A stretch of 64,000 bases of DNA from Bifiguratus adelaidae (taxonomy: Eukaryota > Mucoromycota > Endogonomycetes > Endogonales): positions 47,403 to 111,402 of the forward strand of contig MVBO01000005.1 of the NCBI GenBank assembly GCA_002261195.1. Reading direction: 5' to 3'. Below are positions 1 through 15,313 of the stretch, one piece after another (the stretch's first letter is position 1; each line of letters begins with the position of its first letter). The notes under the pieces were generated by a model, which saw only the letters and a program-made list of their open reading frames with translations, made no database searches and was not told the origin of the DNA. Made by a program: the position numbers and the translations under genes.

Positions 1-38
1 GTTTGTTGCGTGGTACCAAGAAGGTCAAGGAGAACTAA
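1..38 (+). CDS. 3' end of an unidentified gene (partial)
   Basis: The first bases can be read in frame 3 as a short basic tail, LLRGTKKVKEN, followed by TAA at 36-38. It would converge on the CCDC174 homologue, whose stop lies at 173. The piece is too short to assign to a family, and it could also be chance or part of an intron. Nothing else is seen between 39 and 172. Confidence 0.3.
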   Translation, partial: LLRGTKKVKEN

Positions 39-172
39 AAATCATAACATACACCTGTATTTTGGCCTGATCCATAAAGAAAAAGCTGTACCTTTCATTA
101 CGAGTGTGTTCCACCTCAATCTGCATGTATTCTTGCATATCATTACACGGTATGTACAACATTAGCTCAGCG

Positions 173-1442
173 TCAACTCGAGGTCTTTGAGCGCATTTGC
201 TTTAGGAACGCGCTGACACTGTCTTCATTCACCTTGAACGCATCCTTTTCCTCCTCTTGACGATCATTCTTTTTTGCTACTATCGCATTCTCTTCGGCGC
301 TTGGTGCGATTTCCCCTTTTATTTTTTGTCTCTTGGCCCTCAGGAGCTCCTTCCGCTTTTCCAATTCTAGCCTGCGCTTTTCCTTGGGATCGATATGCGT
401 GGCCCTTTGTTCGAGCGTTTCCTGTCGTAGTTGCTCCAACTCTGACATTTGCTGTCGTCTGCCTTCTTCCGATGCCGAAAATTGATAAAAGCCTACACCC
501 TTTGTACGGATTTCGCGGGTAGCATCGTAGTGTTGAGGACCCACTGGCCCAGTGTCCGGTGGCTTCCGTGCGTTTTGCTCAATGACTGGTCGATCTTCTG
601 GATCAAAGATGGGTGTGGGGAATTCGTAGGTATCATTGGTATATATAGCTTGAGGGGAGGGTGATCTTGGGAATAGGGATGAGCAATCAGCTAGACCTGC
701 AAAAACAGAGCGAACAGCTTACCTTGGTGGTGGCGTACGTATTTTGGGTACTTTGCTTTGTGGTGCTGTCCTTGTTCGTCCAAACTCATCGGTGTACTCG
801 ACGATTGGATCATCCTCGGTTGCTCGCGCAGTGCCATGACTCAAGTCATCTTCGCTATCCGACCCATCGCTGTCAGATTCCTACAATGTAAAGCGATGAA
901 TGAGCAATCTAGGCAAATGCATATGCAGCCATGATTAACCTCTGAGCCATCCCAACGCTTCTGTTCGAAATCCACGAGATATCGCTCCGAGTCTAAGAGA
1001 AAATTTAGAGGAACGAACAGGCGATCAATCTCGCTTTACCTTCTCCTTTCCTTTTTAGCTTTTCATAAATCTTTGCCTTCCGCGCCAACGCGTCTCGACT
1101 TTGGTCAATCGTCGGTCCCTGTGTATCTTCAAGTTCGATCACATCTCTTGCGGCCCTTGCTTGCACCCCTTGGTTCTGCCTCAGCCATTGCGAATCTTTC
1201 TGCTGGATGTTAGGTTACGTCTACATCATCTAAGCGCACGCTATCTACCTTTCCTCGTGACCGTGTTACTTTGTGGCCACTCTGTGCAAGAGCCTTTTCC
1301 TTTGCGTACTTTTCTTGGGATTTAGCAAGTTCGGCTTTCAAATCAAAGACCTGAAGGAGACGTAGTGAGAACAATATTTAGAGCATGTAGAGGGACATAC
1401 CGACGAAGCGCTAATTTCGATTGGCGGCTTTGACGGAGGCAT
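173..1442 (-). CDS. CCDC174-like coiled-coil protein
   Basis: Six exons (173..665, 723..880, 940..992, 1040..1199, 1249..1350, 1401..1442, complement) sum to 1008 nt, giving 335 aa. The order of conserved blocks fits the CCDC174 family: an N-terminal FDLKAELAKSQEKY segment, a charged block ending KAKIYEKLKRKGE, an acidic stretch with VEYTDEFGRTR, and a C-terminal GVGFYQFSASEEGRRQQM block leading into a long charged helix. In animals CCDC174 is a nuclear protein linked to the exon-junction complex and spliceosome; the same role here is inference. The fourth intron's donor is the unusual GTTAAT. The gene is divergent from the PDK1 gene across 214 bp that hold a TCACGTGA palindrome. Confidence 0.85.
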
Positions 1443-1497
1443 GGCACGGGCAAGCGTCGAACAGTGCGAAAGCTCCGCTCTAGGCATACTCTGCAGA

Positions 1498-1505
1498 TCA
1501 CGTGA
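1498..1505. promoter_or_regulatory. TCACGTGA palindrome (E-box) in divergent promoter
   Basis: An 8-base palindrome containing CACGTG sits 56 bp before the CCDC174 start and 152 bp before the PDK1 start. In fungi CACGTG is bound by bHLH factors of the Cbf1/Pho4/USF type. The same palindrome recurs at 17256 and 38686, each time between genes. Confidence 0.45.
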
Positions 1506-1656
1506 CCTTCGTTCAATTCATAGCGCACTGAAACGAGGCTTCTGTTTGACATACTGTGCGGCTTTCGGAGAGTGTAACAAGCGTCAAAGGCTCTTCCGCG
1601 CCTTGTCGCATGGTTCAAACAGATATAGCCTCAAACAACCGTCAATAATACCCCGC

Positions 1657-3746
1657 ATGACGGAGCAAAACTACTCTGAAGAAAGCGGTGCTGCGCTCGT
1701 ACCGACTCCGCCAACCACACAGTCTCCAGCCAACTCCTCTCACACAACTCTACCTGCTTCGCTCATAACCTCGAATACCACAACACCGACCACCTCACGC
1801 CCACAAAGCCCTTCCGGCCCGAACGCAAGCTCTGCCAATACAAAGGATCGTCATAGGCGCGAGGTTACAGACTTTCAGTTCACCAAAACGCTAGGGGAAG
1901 GCTCTTATTCTACGGTATGCGTGGAATCCTGGTTTTGATGCGTACACGTCATTAACTTCTCACAGGTCGCTCAAGCTATCGACAAACATACAAACAAGGT
2001 CTACGCGATAAAAATCCTAGACAAGAGACACATTATCAAGGAGAAAAAGGTACCTTATGTAGAGATTGAAAAGAAAGCTCTCAGTCGCATGCGCCATCCT
2101 GGTGTTGTCCGTTTATATTGGACGTTTCAAGACAAACACAGTTTATGTAAGTATCTTGGCACTTTTTCTACCTCCGGCAGTCGTCATTGACACGAATGCC
2201 ATTTTTAGACTTTGTGTTGGATTTGGCGCCAAATGGCGAGTTGCTCAAATACATTAGAAAGGTGGGTATTATTCATGGTAATACGCGAGCAAGGTCGGCT
2301 GAAGCTCGTCTTCGCCATATCTACAGTGTTTTCCTATGCCATACGACACTGTACAGTTTTATACTGCACAATTAGTGGCTACTCTTGGCTACATCCATGA
2401 TCAAGGTGTGATCCATCGTGATATCAAACCCGAAAAGTAAGTGTGACGGAACCGTGGCAAGGCACAAGGCTAAATGGTATTGCTAGCATCCTCATGGACC
2501 AAAACATGTACATTAATCTCACAGACTTCGGAACCGCCAAAATTATAGATGCCGATATCGATGCCAGTAATGGGGATGGTATGGCGCATTCCGCTTCATG
2601 GACGGCACCTAATGTTGGTTACATATATACAGATGAAAAGGCTGCAAAGTCATTCGTGGGGACTGCCGAATATGTTTCCCCTGAATTGTTGACCGAGAAA
2701 GTGACGACCAAAGCGTAAGTATTTTCATTCGATGTGGACTTCACTAAGACAATGGACACTTTTAGTTCTGATTTTTGGGCGTTGGGATGCATCGTGTATC
2801 AATTATTCACAGGACAACCTCCATTCAAGGCAGGCAGCGAATGGTTGACATTCCAAAAAATCCTCAAGCTTGAGTTCGCATTCCCCGACGACTTTCCGCC
2901 CCTTGCCAAAGACTTTGTTGCACGACTCTTGGTCTTGGATCCTGAACAGCGTCTCGGTTCGGACGCGTGTGGTGGTCTCGAGGCGATCAAGGAACATCCA
3001 TTTTTTGAGAACATTGATTGGGATCGTTTGTTCGACCCTAGAACGGAATGGCCAGTTTGCCAGGCGCTTCCTCGTGAGGAGGAAAGTGACTGGAGTGACG
3101 ACGAAATATTTGGTCTGTTTGGTAGCGCTGAAATGGAGACTGTCAGTCGCCAAGTCCAGCAGATGCTCAACGGAAATGAGTCGCATGACGGCGGGCATCT
3201 ACTGAACTTACCGACGCCGCATGAGAATGTAGACAATTTGGAGAAGGCCGAATCACGACTGCGACAGGATGCGGAGAAAGTCAACGGTGCGTCTCAACAG
3301 ATGCAGGATCAGGATGATTTCCCCTGGTATGCTTACTCTAGCGTATTACTTCAATGGCTCATACAAATCACAGGCCTGAATTGCTTCGTGAGGATGAAGT
3401 CGTCTTGCGATTCTCACCGGTATTGCGGCGTAAAAGCATCTTTTCCAAAAAGATGTCGCTTGCGTTCACGAGTATACCCCGCCTACTACTTATAGATACC
3501 GAGAAAGGCACATTGAAAGCCGAAATCCCATGGGAGGCAAAGTTGAAGATAGAACTTCGTGGCAAGAAAGGCTTTTGCATCCATTCGGTGAGTCAATACT
3601 CAATGCACTGCAGGATTATCTCATGATCCCATTCTGTTCTGCAGCCCGAAAAGACATACAATTTCGAGGATATCCATGGGGACGCACAAGGTTGGGTGGA
3701 TGACATCAATCGCATGCTTGTAGATAGCTATGGCCTACTCGTGTGA
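1657..3746 (+). CDS. PDK1-type protein kinase (3-phosphoinositide-dependent kinase, Pkh/Ksg1)
   Basis: Eight exons (1657..1914, 1966..2146, 2209..2261, 2327..2436, 2487..2714, 2766..3326, 3374..3587, 3645..3746) give 568 aa. After a Ser/Thr/Pro-rich N-terminus of about 70 residues come the glycine loop [17 protein letters not shown], the catalytic loop HRDIKPEN, DFGTAK and the activation loop [14 protein letters not shown], typical of AGC kinases. The insert after DFG is longer than usual. A C-terminal PH domain ([19 protein letters not shown] to the WVDDINRML helix) marks it as PDK1 rather than another AGC kinase. PDK1 phosphorylates the activation loop of other AGC kinases downstream of sphingolipid or phosphoinositide signals. 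No AGC hydrophobic motif is seen, as expected for PDK1. The start at 1657 is preferred over an in-frame extension back to 1441 that shows no conservation. Confidence 0.95.
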
Positions 3747-4396
3747 AGCCTCCAGACTCCTGTATGTTATAAAGCCAGAGCAAAGAAAGATGCGTGATAC
3801 CCAAGAAAGACAATGGCTGCGCCGACTTCTATGGTCCGAAATTGTGACGTCACTACCTCTTCCATGAACGCTTTTGGCAGGCACACCGGTTCAACGCGAA
3901 TAAGCCGGCGATACTTTAGTGACCACATTCTCTGTCATTTGCAGCCTGGTGTGCCACCATATCAACGACTTGCCGAGGTGTGATCTTCGAGTGATCTCAA
4001 CGCAAGGGTTTTACGGTGCGATTAAACTCTTGCGCCGCCCAGGTAGCTGCTTCTTTGCACGATCGGTCGCCAAAGCACTCCTGTCACACGCAACCTAGCT
4101 CTTGTGCAAAGGTAAGAAAAAGCTCTTGTCGCAATGTCAGAGTTTTCAAATCGTGTTGCCACTTGTGCACCGAATGGAATTCGACAGTGGACTAAACGTT
4201 CTGCGTCTTCCCTAGGCTGCCGTGACCTGAGGATATCATACTACGCCATTGTGAATATCACGCCTTCTTCATCCACCATACATATTACGCTCCACCCTGG
4301 TTTAAGTAAGGTTTTCACAGCACTTGGATTGCCAGAATACCCCTTTCTCATGTCTCTTCATGCTGCAGCTGACATCTTATCCATTACAACGCTATA
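3747..4396. other. intergenic region between PDK1 and TAF4
   Basis: This 650-bp stretch has no convincing gene. A frame open at 4134-4397 has no recognisable content and runs into the TAF4 start. The only structured signal seen is a TGACGTCA palindrome at 3845-3852. Confidence 0.5.
3845..3852. promoter_or_regulatory. TGACGTCA palindrome (CRE/ATF-type site)
   Basis: A perfect CRE palindrome lies 99 bp after the PDK1 stop and 545 bp before the TAF4 start. In fungi such sites bind bZIP factors of the Atf1/CREB type. It is one of four perfect copies seen in the window, all outside coding sequence. Confidence 0.4.
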
Positions 4397-6239
4397 ATGC
4401 AACAAGCTGCGGATGCGAGCCAAGGTAGATGAGTTGACACACTATCATGAGCCGTCAATGATGATTGCTTTTGCGCAGGCTCGTCATTCTTCGAGAACCT
4501 GAAAGCGTCATTACCTCCAGACAAAGGCAAATTGTTGGATTCACTTTACGCTCAACTTTCCGTAAGTGCAGTATGCATGCTCCTCAGGACGGGACCGGAC
4601 ATTGACTGTATTTGCCCCTATTTAGAGCAATAAAATTGGTGCCAACACATTTCTAGAGCGTGCTAGAGGTATCTTGGGTCCTCAACAATTTCAATTGTTG
4701 CAAAGCTTGAATGAGAGAGCAGGAGCCACTGCCAGTTCGGTGGTAGGTATTGTGTATATTATTGCATGTTATATCTAATGCAAAACTGCGTAGCTCGCTT
4801 ATAATACCGGAGTGAAGAGATCCGCAAACACATCCAATCCTACCACACCCACCACCACTCAAAGGTACACTTTGATCTGATGGATGCTTGCCGTCGGTCT
4901 GTTATGTGCTAATAATGACTTTCCGACAGCATGAGCAAGAAATTCAAGGCTGAACCTGGTCAAGCAAACTCAGTGTTCATTTCTAATATGGGCGCCCCAA
5001 CACCACCCATTCTTAATACCCCAGGTGGAGGTGGGTTCAAGATCCCGGTCACGCCTGGAGCAGGCGGAAAGTAAGTTACTGACCGCTTAGTAAAGGTGCA
5101 AAGGTTTGGCTGACCGTTCGCTTTGCGCTACGTAGATCGTCACAGAGTACTCCTGGAGCTGATAATAGGGTCGATTTCGATACCATCACAGATGTCATGG
5201 GTTACGCCGGAGTGGACTTGAAGGTAGGTCGTTCCAATCTCTGCCTCGATAGATCCCGCGACTCTAACACAGTGACTGGGTAAATAGGAAGAGTCGGATA
5301 TGATTTTGCAAGACACGGAAAGCTCTGCTGCTGCGTATCAAGATGGCGTGGACCGCTCCAAGATTCAAAATTTTGTGAACATGAACAACTTGGCGAAACG
5401 ACTTGAGCCTATATGTGAGTCTGACGAAGGAACATCTCCGCATCATACTTATAACCTCTACAGTAAAAAAATTCGGCATAGACAAGATTACGGACGATGC
5501 CAGCAATCTATTAGCAATATCTCTACAACATCGCTTGCGCAATCTCCTAGAGCAAATGATAATGGCGGAGAAGCATCGGACACGGTCACAATTTTTCGAT
5601 CCACCACCGGCAGCGGAAGAGGCCGGTTATCCAGCCTATAAGATTGTTATTCAATCCGATATTAAGAAGCAGCTTTTAGCTATTGAACGAGCAGAGCGAG
5701 AGCAGGAGCGAATACGGAGAGAGCAGCTGGCGGAACGGGCAGCGGCTGCAGCGGAAGGCGAAGATGGCGAAGGGAAGCCCAAGAAGAAGAAGGACAAGCC
5801 GATGGGTCCAGGTGTCACTGCCAGAAATATGAGTGAAGATGTACGCAAGAAAGAAACTAACCACACCGCGCTCATGATTGCCGGTGGCTATCGGAAAAGC
5901 TGGATGTTGTCTGGTGGTGGAGAAGATGTGAGTGTAAAGTCACCAAGCAGTCCTACGACTTCAACAACTGCTGGTGCCGGACGGGGGGCAAGCAAAGCAG
6001 GCGAGACGCGTGGGAAAAGAGGAGGTGGAAAAGGAGGACGTGGAAGGGGTGCTTTGAGCACACCTGGCCTGTTTTTGCCACCGTCTACACTCGGTGCTCC
6101 CAAAATGGGTGATCCCACGCGAGGCAAAATAACAGCTCGTGATGCAATGTTTGCCATCGAGCGCGATCGAGGTAGTGGAGGAGGATTAGGGACAAGTGAG
6201 AGAGTGTTGTTGAAAGCCTACGCAAACCACCTCAAATAA
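4397..6239 (+). CDS. TAF4: TAF4, TFIID subunit
   Basis: Eight exons (4397..4424, 4479..4561, 4626..4742, 4794..4864, 4930..5070, 5136..5223, 5288..5414, 5464..6239) give 476 aa. The histone-fold/CCTD region is clear: KKFGIDKITDDASNLLAISL then HRLRNLLEQMIMAEKHR. It is followed by a charged helix (ERAEREQERIRREQ), a Lys-rich and Gly/Arg-rich linker, and the conserved terminal block RDAMFAIERDRG plus SERVLLKAYANHLK. The N-terminus carries a small helical module (SSFFENLKASLPPDKGKLLD and ANTFLERARGILGPQQFQLL). TAF4 pairs with TAF12 through histone folds in TFIID, so a nuclear role in RNA polymerase II initiation is expected. It is shorter than animal TAF4 but normal for fungi. Confidence 0.93.
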
Positions 6240-6464
6240 ATGTTGAGAGGCAGCGAGTTATTCTATTTTGTTTGAATATGTACAAGCGTGTAAAGTCTTC
6301 ATGTTGTAGTCTACGATCTGTATGCATCTTGGAAACAAACTTTACAGTTTTGTTTCAATCTGTTAGCATGATATGTGTCCATAAACTCGATATATTCCAT
6401 CGCGCGAAGTCCTCCCGATTTTCAAGAAAGGTTTCCAAATTGGGATCGGCTGCGGCATTTGGTC

Positions 6465-11005
<4,541 letters not shown>

Positions 11006-11090
11006 GCCCGCTGTATCGTATTGTACTGTAGACTACCGTGTATATAAGAGTCTCCCGATGAGAGAGAGGAAGAGCCACAATACAACACCT

Positions 11091-11759
11091 TTACATGTTC
11101 CGTAGGAAGTTTTCTGCGACAAAACGCGCTCGGTGACCAAGACTAAGCTTGATTTCTGAAATCTCCTTGTCGACCTCCTCCATAAACTCAATAATAAAAT
11201 CCACTAGCTTGTGCTTGTACATTTGCTCGGTATGTGCGTTCGTGATGAGGAACGATATATCGTATCCCTAGGAAACACGTCAATCCATCACCTTGGAAAC
11301 TCTCCCGGCCTTGGCAAGACACCTACGTCTACTGGCTTCCTCCTGAGAATTACAAAGTTCTCAGCTCTCAGCATCAAAAAGCGCGTAAACTTGTGTGCCA
11401 GGATGTGCTCAATCTCGTCCGCCTGTTTTATCTTGATGCTAATGCGTAGAGAATTGACGGCGGGTTCAATGAGCACCTTTTCGTTTTCATTTCGAGAAAT
11501 GATAAGCGGGTTCAAGAGTACTTCCAATGTCGACCTATAAGTGTCTGCATGAGTATACCCTAAACTGCAAGGGCAAGATGACCTCCTTACCGTGCTTCCA
11601 CTTCTGGTTTATTGTGCCTTTCGGCCACTTGTGAGGAGAAATTCTCCAAGCACATGGCAGCTGTCAGCGTTGAACGCACAGCGTTCAAGTATGGTCGTAG
11701 CGTATTCGACTATGAGCAGTGAGTACACGCCCTGTAGATACTCCATGTCTACTTACCAT
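11091..11759 (-). CDS. ARPC4: ARPC4 (Arc19/p20), Arp2/3 complex subunit
   Basis: Four exons (11091..11267, 11327..11534, 11591..11709, 11757..11759, complement) give 168 aa, the length I recall for human ARPC4. Nearly every block is conserved: [99 protein letters not shown], ending [17 protein letters not shown]4 forms the structural core with ARPC2 of the actin-nucleating Arp2/3 complex. The first exon is only the ATG codon. The gene is convergent with RAD26 (86 bp apart) and divergent from adenosine kinase. ARP2 of the same complex lies at 43.8 kb. Confidence 0.96.
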
Positions 11760-11763
11760 CGTG

Positions 11764-11803
11764 AAGCAAGCAAGCAAGCAAGCAAGCAGGAGAGAGAGAG
11801 AGA
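11764..11803. repeat. microsatellite: (AAGC)6 followed by (AG)n
   Basis: Six tandem AAGC units at 11764-11787 are followed directly by an AG run to about 11803. It begins four bases upstream of the ARPC4 start codon, so on the gene's strand it is a CT/GCTT-rich leader or promoter tract. Length variation here could affect ARPC4 initiation; that is inference. Confidence 0.85.
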
Positions 11804-11829
11804 CAAGAACAGTCCTTAAGCCAAATCGA

Positions 11830-11844
11830 TGACATCATTCATTT
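11830..11844. promoter_or_regulatory. 15-base word shared with ARP2 upstream region
   Basis: TGACATCATTCATTT occurs here 70 bp before the ARPC4 start, and again, identical and in the same orientation relative to the gene, at 45504-45518 before ARP2. The first eight bases are a one-mismatch CRE. It also lies in the 5' region of adenosine kinase on the other strand. Confidence 0.35.
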
Positions 11845-11880
11845 CTTCGATCCCTTTTAACTTGGCTTTGAAGCTAAGAC

Positions 11881-11918
11881 TCTCTCTCTCTTCTCTCTCT
11901 TCTCTCTCTCTTTGTCTC
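11881..11918 (+). repeat. pyrimidine (CT) tract before adenosine kinase
   Basis: An almost pure TC tract ends about 17 bases before the adenosine kinase ATG. CT-rich tracts just upstream of transcription starts are common in strongly expressed fungal genes; here it may mark the core promoter or leader. Confidence 0.6.
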
Positions 11919-11934
11919 ATCTACGCATATAACG

Positions 11935-13223
11935 ATGGCATATCAACTATTGGCCATGGAGAATCCCTTGTTGGATATCCAATGTTACCCTAAAGCCGAG
12001 TTGCTTGAGAAGTATGTCGGGCTCAACCTCAGTTGCAACATGCTGACCGAGGCGTTCCAGGTACGGTTTGAAGGCCAACGATGCCATTTTGGCCGAGGAT
12101 AAGCATAGGCCTTTGTAAGTCTTTGCGCGCTGGTTGCTGAAAAACTGAGGCTGACCCCATTACCCAACTAGGTACGATGAGATTGTCAAGGATTACGAGG
12201 TCGTGTACGTTGCTGGCGGTGCCTCCCAAAATGTAGCCCGTGGTGCTCAGGTAGGCTGCATGCCGGCAGCACTCTTGATCTGTACTGACCGTCTGTGTAT
12301 CAGCGCCTCCTTCCTCCCAACTCAGTCTTGTACATTGGATGCGTCTCCGACGACAAATTCGCCTCTGAGATGAAGGTCGCTGCTGCCAAGGATGGCTTGA
12401 AGACCCATTACATGATCACCAAGGAGGTTCCCACCGGCACGTGCGCTGTTCTCTTGACTGGACATCACCGTTCCCTGGTTGCTAACCTCTCCGCTGCCGA
12501 GAAATTTGACTTTGAGTGGCTTCGCCAGCCTGAGCAATGGCAGCACGTTGAGAATGCAAAGTGCTTCTACATTGGCGCTTTCTTCATCACCCATGATGGC
12601 GGCAATGCTTCCACGCTGGCTGTTGGTAAGCACGCTGCTGAGACAGGCAAGGTACGATCGGGATCTTGTGCGACCTGAATTAATTGCAAATTAGACTTTT
12701 GCAATGAACCTCAGCGCACCTTTCGTCCCTCAATTCTTCAAGCAACGTCTTGATCAATATGTTCCCAACATTGACATTCTCTTTGCTAACGATGACGAGG
12801 CTAAGGCTTTCGCCGCAGCCTCTGGTTGGGAGGTAAGTAAACATTCTACATATTTTGCCAGCCAGGAAGCTCAGCAACTTGATCCAGACCCAAGATCCCA
12901 AGGAAATCGCTCTCAAAATTACGGAACTTCCCAAGGCGAATACCAAGCGCCCCCGCATTGTTGTCTTCACTCAAGGCGCGCGCGAGACAATTGTAGCCAG
13001 CAATGGACAGGTGCAAACCTTCCCCATCATCCCAATTGAGGAGAAGGACATTGTCGACACCAATGGTGCTGGTGACGCATTCGCTGCTGGTTTCATGGGC
13101 ATGTGGGCGTCTGGTGAAGAAGACCTCGCCAAGTGTGTGGCTGCTGGTCACTGGTTGGCCAACATTGGCATTCAACAAGTCGGACCCACATACCCTGCTG
13201 ACCTCAAGGTGCCCACCTTTTAG
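11935..13223 (+). CDS. ADK: adenosine kinase
   Basis: Six exons (11935..12011, 12061..12114, 12172..12250, 12304..12651, 12695..12832, 12888..13223) give 343 aa, normal for the family. It is a PfkB/ribokinase-fold enzyme that phosphorylates adenosine to AMP in purine salvage and in removing adenosine from the methyl cycle. Visible family blocks are MENPLLDIQ, LKANDAILAEDKHRPL, AGGASQNVARGAQ, YIGCVSDDKFASEMK, FAMNLSAPFVPQFF, the NDDEAKAF segment, and the catalytic signature DTNGAGDAFAAGFMG with its conserved Asp. The protein ends GVGPTYP-like (QVGPTYPADLKVPTF). The codon choice looks more biased than in neighbours, consistent with high expression. Confidence 0.97.
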
Positions 13224-13613
13224 AGTCTCAGCGAGTCTACATTTTAGCATTCTAGTATTCTGACTTTTAGACATACAGGCCGATAGACCAACCTGCAATT
13301 TCCCTAATAACCACCGAATCAGGCAATCTCCAAAACAATGGACATGTACTCCTGAAAGGGCATTCCAGCCTTACCCTGTACGTTCAAAATTAAACCGGGG
13401 GCGTAGATGGTTGGAAAAATTCACCTATCGACGCACTGTGTGAGGGGTGTGAGATGTACTGGTACCGAAAGTGATGCAAAGGAGTATGCACGCGAGCTAA
13501 AGTCTCCAAAAATGGACATTGAAGGGTTCAGTCGTTGGTTTTCAAGATATCCAATTGTTGTTTCTGGACGTGTTTCGGAGTTCTTTGGAGACGTGCCTTT
13601 CGCGATCAGCAAC

Positions 13614-15245
13614 ATGTTGCAACGCAAGCAATCAAACAAGGCGTTCATGCTCGTCTGCGCTCTACTTTTCACCATCATTTTCTTCAAACGCATGTTATCA
13701 TCCTCTTAACCTTCCAAATTAGACAATTCCTATGATCCTGAATACTTTAATACATACAAAGCACCGGAGGGTCGAGCGGAACCGCGTTACGAAACCATTG
13801 GAGGTGGCGCAGTGGCAGGGCATAGTGCCGGAGCTTTTCGTGACCTCGACGAGATGAAACCCACGTTCGCGACACCATTACCCACAAGCACGCCGCATGA
13901 ACATAGTCCGCATCAATTACCCTGGACTCCGCAAACCCACTCGCAACGCGTCAAAGTTGGACACAGCGACCAAGATCCACCACCCGTCCGTGCCGCATTT
14001 GTCATCTTGGCCAGAAATAGCGAATTGCATGAGCTTCGTTGGACGATGCGTCAGCTGGAAGATCGCTTTAATCGCAAATTCAATTATCCCTATGTCTTTC
14101 TCAACAATGAGGAATTCACCGACGAGTTCAAAGAGCTAACCACTAGCCTGACCAATGCTAAAACCCATTACGGTTTTGTAGAGGAGAGTATGTGGGGTTA
14201 CCCTCCACACATTAATCAGACGAAAGCAGCAGAATGCCGACAACAAATGGAGCAAGAGGGGATTATTTATGGTGGCAGCGAGAGTTATCATCACATGTGC
14301 CGCTTCCAATCAGGCTTCTTTTACCGGCATCCACTACTGAATCCCTATGAATTCTACTGGAGAATAGAGCCTAGCGTTCAATTCTTTTGTGATATTGACT
14401 ATGATGTGTTTCGATTCATGAAAGAGCGCAAATTGAAATATGGTGAGTGGTATGTTAAGCTGCGTGCAACTTGTTGACCATCGATAGGCTTCACCATCAC
14501 ACTCCACGAATACACGGAAACGGTTCGTACACTATGGTCAACGACACAAGAGTTTATGCGCCGATATCCAAAACTCATTTATGCCAACAAGAACAAGGAT
14601 GATAGTCTGCTTTCCTGGGTAACCGATGAAGACAGAATGGAATACAATTTGTGTCATTTCTGGTCAAATTTTGAGGTATGTCTCAACCACCGTCGAAAGG
14701 TGAAGCCCAACACGTTTTGATAGATTGGATCGTTGGACTTTTTGCGGTCAGAGGCATACAACAAGTATTTCGACTTTCTGGATCAAGCTGGAGGATTCTA
14801 TTATGACCGGTGAGTAGACGATAGTCCAGGACGAAGCGACTCTGACAGATAATGAACACCTAGATGGGGAGACGCGCCAGTCCATTCCCTGGCTGTAGCC
14901 ATGTTCCTGAGCAAACGGGAAGTCCACTTCTTTAACGACATTGGATACAAGCACGACCCCTGGATGCATTGTCCAGCTGATACAGCTCTTCAGCCAAAGT
15001 GTCATTGCAATCCTAGACAAACCTTCGGTAAGTGATTGATCGCCATTGAGCTCTGCAATCGCCTCTAACACCAGAGTTCATTTTTTGAAATAGATTGGGA
15101 TGGCTGGTCCTGCACAACCCAATTGAAGGAACTTTCTCCCCAGTCATTCATGTCTGCAGATGCACTACAAGAAGCCATTAGACACTTGAGCAAAAGCGCT
15201 ATAGATGATATATACACTCTCGCTGATGCCTTCTACAGAGGCTAA
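13614..15245 (+). CDS. Kre2/Mnt1-family alpha-1,2-mannosyltransferase
   Basis: From about 13723 the reading frame encodes a GT15 glycosyltransferase: VRAAFVILARNSELHELRWT, YPYVFLNNEEFTDEFK, YHHMCRFQSGFFYRHPLL, FYWRIEPSVQFFCDIDYD, WSNFEIGSLDFLRSEAYNKY, FDFLDQAGGFYYDRWGDAPV, FNDIGYKHDPWMHCP, CHCNPRQTFDWD. The family is Golgi-resident type II membrane enzymes extending O- and N-linked mannans; the Glu near YRIEP-like (here WRIEPSVQF) is the expected nucleophile region. A preceding frame from the ATG at 13614 gives a basic start and one strong membrane segment (AFMLVCALLFTIIFF), as a signal anchor should, but it reaches TAA at 13707. A 33-base GC-AG intron (13690-13722) would join the two in frame, so the 5' structure is unsettled. 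Later exons are 13723..14442, 14488..14675, 14724..14809, 14864..15027 and 15095..15245. Confidence 0.9.
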
Positions 15246-15313
15246 GAAAGAATAGAATGCTCAAAAAGGCAAGTGTCGGTTTTTGGTGTTGTGCGAATCC
15301 GCATTGCAAGAGG

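Noticed and set aside
1441-1656. N-terminal extension of PDK1 from an upstream ATG
   Set aside because: The frame is open, but the extra 72 residues show no conservation, cross the E-box and overlap the divergent CCDC174 start.
2799-3284. Long minus-strand frames opposite the PDK1 exon
   Set aside because: Shadows of the kinase coding sequence; no domain and no independent signals.
11764-11803. Tandem repeat that might be a CRISPR array or satellite
   Set aside because: Four-base and two-base units without spacers: a simple microsatellite in a eukaryotic promoter.
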